A DNA stretch of 64,000 nucleotides, taken from JBJHBP01 sp050485685 (lineage in GTDB: Bacteria > Pseudomonadota > Gammaproteobacteria > Steroidobacterales > Rariloculaceae). The translations under genes and the position numbers were made by a program. The notes below the pieces were generated by a model. That model had not been told where the DNA came from, ran no database searches, and was given only the letters and a program-made list of their open reading frames with translations. Positions 59,919 to 64,000 of this stretch are shown here, one piece after another (positions within the stretch are counted from its first letter, which is position 1; each line of letters starts with the position of its first letter). The stretch lies in contig JBJHBW010000014.1 in assembly GCA_050485685.1 (NCBI GenBank), positions 1-64,000 of the forward strand, given 5' to 3'.

Positions 59919-60899
59919 TCATGGCGTGACCGGAATGTCATCCCTCAGTTGCGCCAGAAGTTCCGGAACTGCTTCAGCGAGATCCGCGAGCAAAGCGATG
60001 TCCGCGACCTGCATGATTGGGGCTTCCGGGTCGTTGTTGATCGCTACTATGGTGTGCGCATCCCTGATGCCAGTCAGGTGTTGTATTGCTCCGGAAACGC
60101 CAAGTCCGATATAGAGCTCCGGTGCAATGATCTTACCTGTCTGACCGATCTGAAGTTCATTAGCGGCCAATCCGGCGTCCACAACTGCACGAGAAGCGCC
60201 CAGGGCGCCGTTCAGGGCTTCGGCTAATGCCTGAGCCTGCACAAGGCCGTCGCCATCACCTATACCGCGTCCGACGCACACCACCCGCCGCGCCCCCGAC
60301 AGCGAGGGACAGTCTTTTTCGCCCGTTCGCAAACCAAGGAATCGGCTTCCGACAGCCGGCACGGATGTGCCCACCGAATGCGGGACAGGATCAGCGCGCA
60401 CGACCGCCACTGGAGACTGATTTCCTGCGGGCGTCCAGGCAGACACACGGACTGTACCCAGCAACTGCCTTGCCGGATCCGCCACCAGCGTGACAATGGC
60501 ATTCCCTGCGTATGCGGGGCGACGAAAGCGATAGGGGCCGTCCACTGCGATGATGTCGCTGATCTGGCCTACGCCGAGCAGGGCCGCCACGCGTGGCAGC
60601 ACGTCACGACCGAAAGTGGTGGCCGGCGCAAGCACGTGCGTATAGTCGGCAGCGAGCTCGCTGATTGCGGGAGCCAGTATTTCAGCCAGACAGCCGGCGA
60701 ATGCCGGGTTGTCCAGCAGCAGAACCCGACTCACGCCATCCAGGACTGCCGCCTCGGATGCAGCTTCTCCACCGTCCACTGCCATCACAGCCAGGTCCAG
60801 GGCTTCGGCGCCGATCTGGCGCGCACACTGCACCGTGCATGCAGTCGCCGACGCTAGCTGCGTCCCATCGAGTTCAGCAATCACCAGCACACGAGTCAT
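59919..60899 (-). CDS. etfA: Electron transfer flavoprotein alpha subunit
   Basis: 326 residues. The N-terminal domain (MTRVLVIAELDGTQLASATA; ADYTHVLAPATTFGRDVLPRVAALL) and the C-terminal FAD domain with GRGIGDGDG, ELYIGLGVSGAIQHLTGIRDAHTIVAINNDPEAPI and VADIALLADL match EtfA. It overlaps etfB by 4 bp. With EtfB it carries electrons from acyl-CoA and other dehydrogenases to ETF:quinone oxidoreductase. The linker region is somewhat divergent. Confidence 0.95.
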   Translation of the reverse strand: MTRVLVIAELDGTQLASATACTVQCARQIGAEALDLAVMAVDGGEAASEAAVLDGVSRVLLLDNPAFAGCLAEILAPAISELAADYTHVLAPATTFGRDVLPRVAALLGVGQISDIIAVDGPYRFRRPAYAGNAIVTLVADPARQLLGTVRVSAWTPAGNQSPVAVVRADPVPHSVGTSVPAVGSRFLGLRTGEKDCPSLSGARRVVCVGRGIGDGDGLVQAQALAEALNGALGASRAVVDAGLAANELQIGQTGKIIAPELYIGLGVSGAIQHLTGIRDAHTIVAINNDPEAPIMQVADIALLADLAEAVPELLAQLRDDIPVTP

Positions 60900-61702
60900 C
60901 GGTCCAGCAGGCCCCGATTCCGAAGTTCCGAAATCAACTCGCGCACTGTAGCGACACGGATTCCGCGCGGGCGCGGCTCGGGTGCATCCACACTCTCAAC
61001 TGTGAACTGTGCCGGCGTGGCCCGTACTGAAGTCGGTAGCGTTACGGTCTCGATTTGCTTGCGTCTCGCTTTCAACACATCGGGAAGCTTCACGTACCGC
61101 GGTTCATTGAGTCGCAGATCGACTGTGATGACGGCGGGCAGCGCCACCCTGACCATGCTGTGTCCGGCATCGACTTCGCGGATCACGGATGCGGCTCCGT
61201 TGTCGATATCTATCCGCGACGCAAAAGTGGCTTGCGGGCGGTTCCACAGACCGGCAAGCATGGGCCCGGTTTGCGCGTGGTCGGTGTCGGTGGCCTGCTT
61301 GCCCATCAGAACCAGGTCCGGCTCCTCGCGCTCGATGACTGCCAGCAGCGCCCTGGCCACCGCCAGGGGTTCCAGTGCTGCAGACGCACTGACGCGGATC
61401 GCGCGGTCGGCCCCCATTGCAAGTCCGCTGCGCAGCTGTTGATCGCATTCCTCGCTGCCAACGCTGACGACCACGACTTCACCAGCCTCGCCACGTTCAC
61501 GAATACGCAATGCTTCCTCGAGCGCGATTTCGTCGAACGGGTTCATGGTCATACGCACTCCGTCCATGACGATACCGCCACGGTCCTCGCGCACCCGCAC
61601 CGGAACGGCATAGTCGACCACCCGCTTCAGTGGCACCAGCACCCTTGAAAGCCCCGCTCTTCGCTCGGGGTCTACAACTGACGACGACGACTCCTGGGCC
61701 AC
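60896..61702 (-). CDS. etfB: Electron transfer flavoprotein beta subunit
   Basis: 268 residues from GTG 61702, chosen for the ribosome site AGGGAAGGA; TTG 61729 and GTG 61642 are alternatives, the last giving the more usual family N-terminus. VLVPLKRVVDYAVPVRV, MTMNPFDEIALEEALRIRE, LVLMGKQATDTDHAQTGPMLAG and LPDVLKARRKQIE identify it. The N-terminal extension of about 20 residues looks unstructured. It binds AMP and partners EtfA. Confidence 0.94.
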   Translation of the reverse strand: MAQESSSSVVDPERRAGLSRVLVPLKRVVDYAVPVRVREDRGGIVMDGVRMTMNPFDEIALEEALRIRERGEAGEVVVVSVGSEECDQQLRSGLAMGADRAIRVSASAALEPLAVARALLAVIEREEPDLVLMGKQATDTDHAQTGPMLAGLWNRPQATFASRIDIDNGAASVIREVDAGHSMVRVALPAVITVDLRLNEPRYVKLPDVLKARRKQIETVTLPTSVRATPAQFTVESVDAPEPRPRGIRVATVRELISELRNRGLLDR

Positions 61703-61763
61703 AGATCCTTCCCTGCGTGGGGATAACAAGGGAGAATACCCCTTTTTTGAGCAGGAACCTGCC

Positions 61764-63011
61764 GTGTTGATCCCCCCGAAGTTTGAGCCCAGCCGCCAGC
61801 TGAAAGACGTTCGCTATGAGATACGCGGACGGCTCGCCCGGAGGGCACAGGAGCTGGAGCGGCAGGGCTACGAAATCATCTCCCTGAACATCGGCAACCC
61901 TGGCGTGTTCGGCTTCCGTACGCCTGAGACCATGCGCCTTGCGATGATCGAGAATCTTGGCGCCAGCGAGGGTTACTGCAATCAGAAGGGCATTTTTCCT
62001 GCACGGGAAGCCGTCGTGATGCAACAACAGGCACGCGGCATTATGGACGTGACGGCGGAACAGGTGTTCATTGGTAACGGCGTCAGCGAACTGATAGACC
62101 TGACACTGCGGGCTCTGCTGAACGATGGTGACGAAGTCCTGATTCCCAGTCCCGACTATCCACTGTGGACCGCCGCTACCACGCTGAACGGCGGCAGGGC
62201 GGTCTACTACCCGTGTGTAGAGAGCCAGCAGTTCGAGCCCGATGTCGAGCGCATCGAGTCCCTGATCACGCCACGCACCCGCGCGATCGTCGTCATCAAT
62301 CCTAACAATCCCACCGGCGCGGTCTACAGCAGGGAGATCCTGTCGGCAATCGCAGAAGTTGCCGCGCGGCACAACCTGGTCGTGCTCAGCGACGAAATCT
62401 ACGACCAGATGACCTACGACGAAGCCCGGTTCGTGCCGATGGCCACGCTGTGCAAGGACACACTGTGCGCGACGTTCAGCGGCCTGTCCAAGGTATATCG
62501 GGCTTGCGGTTACCGGGTTGGCTGGGTGTCATTCAGCGGTGCCGTGGAACGCGCCGAAGGCTATCTGAAGGCGCTGGATCTGCTGGCAGCACTGCGTCTG
62601 TGCAGTAACGTGCCCGGTCAATGGGCTGTGCAGACTGCACTTGGCGGCTTTCAGAGTATTCGCAACCTGTGCGAACCCGGCGGGCGACTGTATCAGTCGC
62701 GCGCCGCAGTCATCGAAGGCGTGAATCAGAGTGAGTTCCTGCATCTGGTGCCGCCGCGCGGGTCCATGTACGCGTTCATTGGTGTGGATACACGGCGCCT
62801 GCCGGGATTCGACGATGAGGCATTCGCGATGGAGCTGCTGGAACATCATCATGTGTTGATTGCACCGGGTTCCAGTTTCAATACGCCATATCGCTCGCAT
62901 TTCCGCGTCACGACGTTGCCGGACGAGGACACTCTCGCCGAGGTCTTCCGGCGCATGGAACAGGTCCTGAGGCAGCTGGCCAACGCGCCGCCAAAGCTGG
63001 AATCTATTTGA
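61764..63011 (+). CDS. alaA: Alanine-synthesising aminotransferase (AlaA type)
   Basis: 415 residues from GTG 61764, eight bases after AGGAA. It is a fold-type I aminotransferase: YEIISLNIGNPGVFGF, GNGVSELIDLTLRALLNDGDEVL, VINPNNPTGAVYS, VVLSDEIYDQMTYD and the PLP Lys in FSGLSKVYRACGYRVGW, ending with SHFRVTTLPDE. These are characteristic of E. coli AlaA (YfbQ), glutamate-pyruvate aminotransferase. It is divergent from etfBA. Confidence 0.94.
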   Translation: MLIPPKFEPSRQLKDVRYEIRGRLARRAQELERQGYEIISLNIGNPGVFGFRTPETMRLAMIENLGASEGYCNQKGIFPAREAVVMQQQARGIMDVTAEQVFIGNGVSELIDLTLRALLNDGDEVLIPSPDYPLWTAATTLNGGRAVYYPCVESQQFEPDVERIESLITPRTRAIVVINPNNPTGAVYSREILSAIAEVAARHNLVVLSDEIYDQMTYDEARFVPMATLCKDTLCATFSGLSKVYRACGYRVGWVSFSGAVERAEGYLKALDLLAALRLCSNVPGQWAVQTALGGFQSIRNLCEPGGRLYQSRAAVIEGVNQSEFLHLVPPRGSMYAFIGVDTRRLPGFDDEAFAMELLEHHHVLIAPGSSFNTPYRSHFRVTTLPDEDTLAEVFRRMEQVLRQLANAPPKLESI

Positions 63012-63095
63012 GGTGGTTACTACAAATTACTGTATATATTAGGTATATCTGAGGAACTGGCAGCGACGCGCCGCCCTCATCCGGCCTACCGATAC

Positions 63096-63209
63096 CTAGC
63101 TTTGGGCGAGGTCGAAGTCGTCGATGTACTTGTAGGCCGGGAGCCTTGCGATGTACTTTCGACCGATCTCGAGCCAGTCCTCGCTCCAGTCGCAGGGGAG
63201 CGAGCTTCT
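63096..63209 (-). pseudogene. Short coding-like remnant downstream of gspN
   Basis: The minus frame ending in TAG at 63096 reads DWSEDWLEIGRKYIARLPAY and then YIDDFDLAQS. Its codons are almost all G/C-ending like those of the real genes, unlike ordinary noise, but no start or upstream part exists because gspN occupies the DNA from 63221. I do not recognise the family. The flanking 63012-63095 is AT-rich and empty. Confidence 0.35.
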
Positions 63210-63220
63210 ACTGCGAACTT

Positions 63221-63979
63221 CTACAGGGTGCCCGTAAAGCTGAACGCCCTGCGCCCGCTGGCATCGGGATCGTCGGTCATGAACTGCAGGCCCTGGACCA
63301 GCTCCGCGCTGGCGTTTTCGCGGGCACGCACCAGGCCCTCGATGCGGTAGGCACGGTCGCTGCCAAGTTCCAGTTCGCCACTGACTTCCAGCGGCCCTCC
63401 CGCATCCCGTACCGAAGCGAGGATTCCGTTGCCGCCGCCTGGATGAAACTGCAGGGCGTAGCTTCCCAGCGTGACGAAATCCGGCTGATCGCCGGCCATG
63501 AACCACATCCCCTGGAGATCATTGACGCCGGCATCGCCAACCACGACGACCGGCCAGCCCCGATCGAGGACCAGTCGCTCCAGCGACAGGCTCACCCGTC
63601 CTTCCAGGCCCTCCAGTGGCAACGCTGCACGCAAGGCTGCCAGCGACGTTGCAACACGGATGTCTGAAAACTCGACCGTGTTCATGCCGGCCCTGACGGC
63701 ACCGCTGACGAAACCTTCCGCAAGTCGGCTCTCAAAGCTTGCCCCCAGACGAAGAGTCAGCAGCGCCGACGGGTGCAACTGCCAGCGCAAGTCGCGGAGC
63801 GGAAAGCCCTCGACAGAACCCAGCGCGGCACGACCGGACCACACGGTGCCTTCCACACCCGACAGCGCCAGTTCCGGCGGCGCAAACCAGCGGTATGCGG
63901 TGGCCGCCGGGAACATGGTCAGCACGAACGCCAGATATGCGCCCACGCCCAGTGCCACCCAGCCCAGTCTGCCCGGCAT
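63221..63979 (-). CDS. gspN: Type II secretion system protein N
   Basis: 252 residues. One N-terminal membrane segment (WVALGVGAYLAFVLTMFPAATAYRW) is followed by the GspN motif LALSGVEGTVWSGRAA and the DLRWQLHPSALL region, with a beta-rich periplasmic domain. GspN is the last, accessory gene of many type II secretion operons. The preceding gene ends 3 bp upstream, so it belongs to an operon that continues out of the window. Confidence 0.9.
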   Translation of the reverse strand: MPGRLGWVALGVGAYLAFVLTMFPAATAYRWFAPPELALSGVEGTVWSGRAALGSVEGFPLRDLRWQLHPSALLTLRLGASFESRLAEGFVSGAVRAGMNTVEFSDIRVATSLAALRAALPLEGLEGRVSLSLERLVLDRGWPVVVVGDAGVNDLQGMWFMAGDQPDFVTLGSYALQFHPGGGNGILASVRDAGGPLEVSGELELGSDRAYRIEGLVRARENASAELVQGLQFMTDDPDASGRRAFSFTGTL

Positions 63980-63982
63980 GTT

Positions 63983-64000
63983 TCAGGCCCGGCGCAAGAA
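63983..64000 (-). CDS. 3' end of the gene upstream of gspN (probably gspM)
   Basis: Only the last five codons and a TGA (FLRRA) are inside the window. The position directly before gspN makes gspM the natural guess, but nothing in so short a piece proves it. Confidence 0.35.
   Translation of the reverse strand, partial: FLRRA

Overview
The window looks like a piece of a moderately GC-rich (about 60 % by eye) gammaproteobacterial chromosome. The clues are the infC-rpmI-rplT-pheST-ihfA-merR block, a fused aspartokinase/diaminopimelate decarboxylase (lysAC, known from Xanthomonas and relatives), a bifunctional hisB, a Neisseria-type porin, GspN and a TtpC/ExbB/ExbD/TonB operon headed by a DUF3450 gene. 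The affinity is towards the Xanthomonadales/Steroidobacterales/Nevskiales side, but this rests on gene order and families seen by eye only.

Region 1 (1-3061) is a decayed accessory stretch beside a tRNA-Val gene. It holds a frameshifted AraC regulator, a 5'-truncated metzincin-type zinc protease domain that overlaps an ankyrin-repeat lipoprotein gene, and possibly a Fic-like remnant. A 53-bp near-identical direct repeat brackets it; one copy is the 3' end of the PhoPQ-related hydrolase gene.

Region 2 (3002-22304) is the striking part: a dense set of exported oxidation genes. There are three PQQ beta-propeller dehydrogenases (one with its own cytochrome c domain), two tandem copies of a two-subunit molybdenum hydroxylase (IorAB type, Tat-exported), a HAD dehalogenase-like enzyme, a Tat-exported intradiol dioxygenase, a DoxX protein, a CHRD protein and several small secreted proteins. 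The latter belong to DUF6152 and to a family I can define only by motifs (PDFxGxW, GxYEGDTLVIET, ERF...EDP). At 21048-22304 the DUF6152 domain and the second family's C-terminal domain are fused in one protein, which argues that the stand-alone proteins work together. The substrate is unknown; the set resembles periplasmic oxidation of a hydrophobic or aromatic alcohol/aldehyde.

Region 3 (22305-27921) is the translation block infC-rpmI-rplT-pheS-pheT-ihfA-merR and tRNA-Pro. infC starts on AUC, and thrS is not upstream. Region 4 (28216-36270) has an ATPase-FHA protein convergent with a class III nucleotidyl cyclase homologue, then ilvD, lysAC and a CBS protein. Region 5 (36271-40001) has a porin and a FecA-like TonB receptor with a Fur-box promoter.

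Region 6 (40054-52917, minus strand) holds amino-acid operons. ilvC-ilvE-leuC-leuD-leuB is preceded by a leader peptide and terminator-type attenuator. hisG-D-C-B-H-A-F-E is headed by a TrpR-like repressor gene whose promoter overlaps a nearly perfect 26-bp palindrome. hisF appears to start on AUA and hisI is absent.

Region 7 (53507-59260) is the energy-transducing operon DUF3450-ttpC-exbB-exbD-exbD-tonB-TPR, which can power TonB receptors such as the one in region 5. Region 8 (59421-64000) has a peroxiredoxin, etfBA, an AlaA-type aminotransferase and gspN with the last codons of the upstream type II secretion gene.
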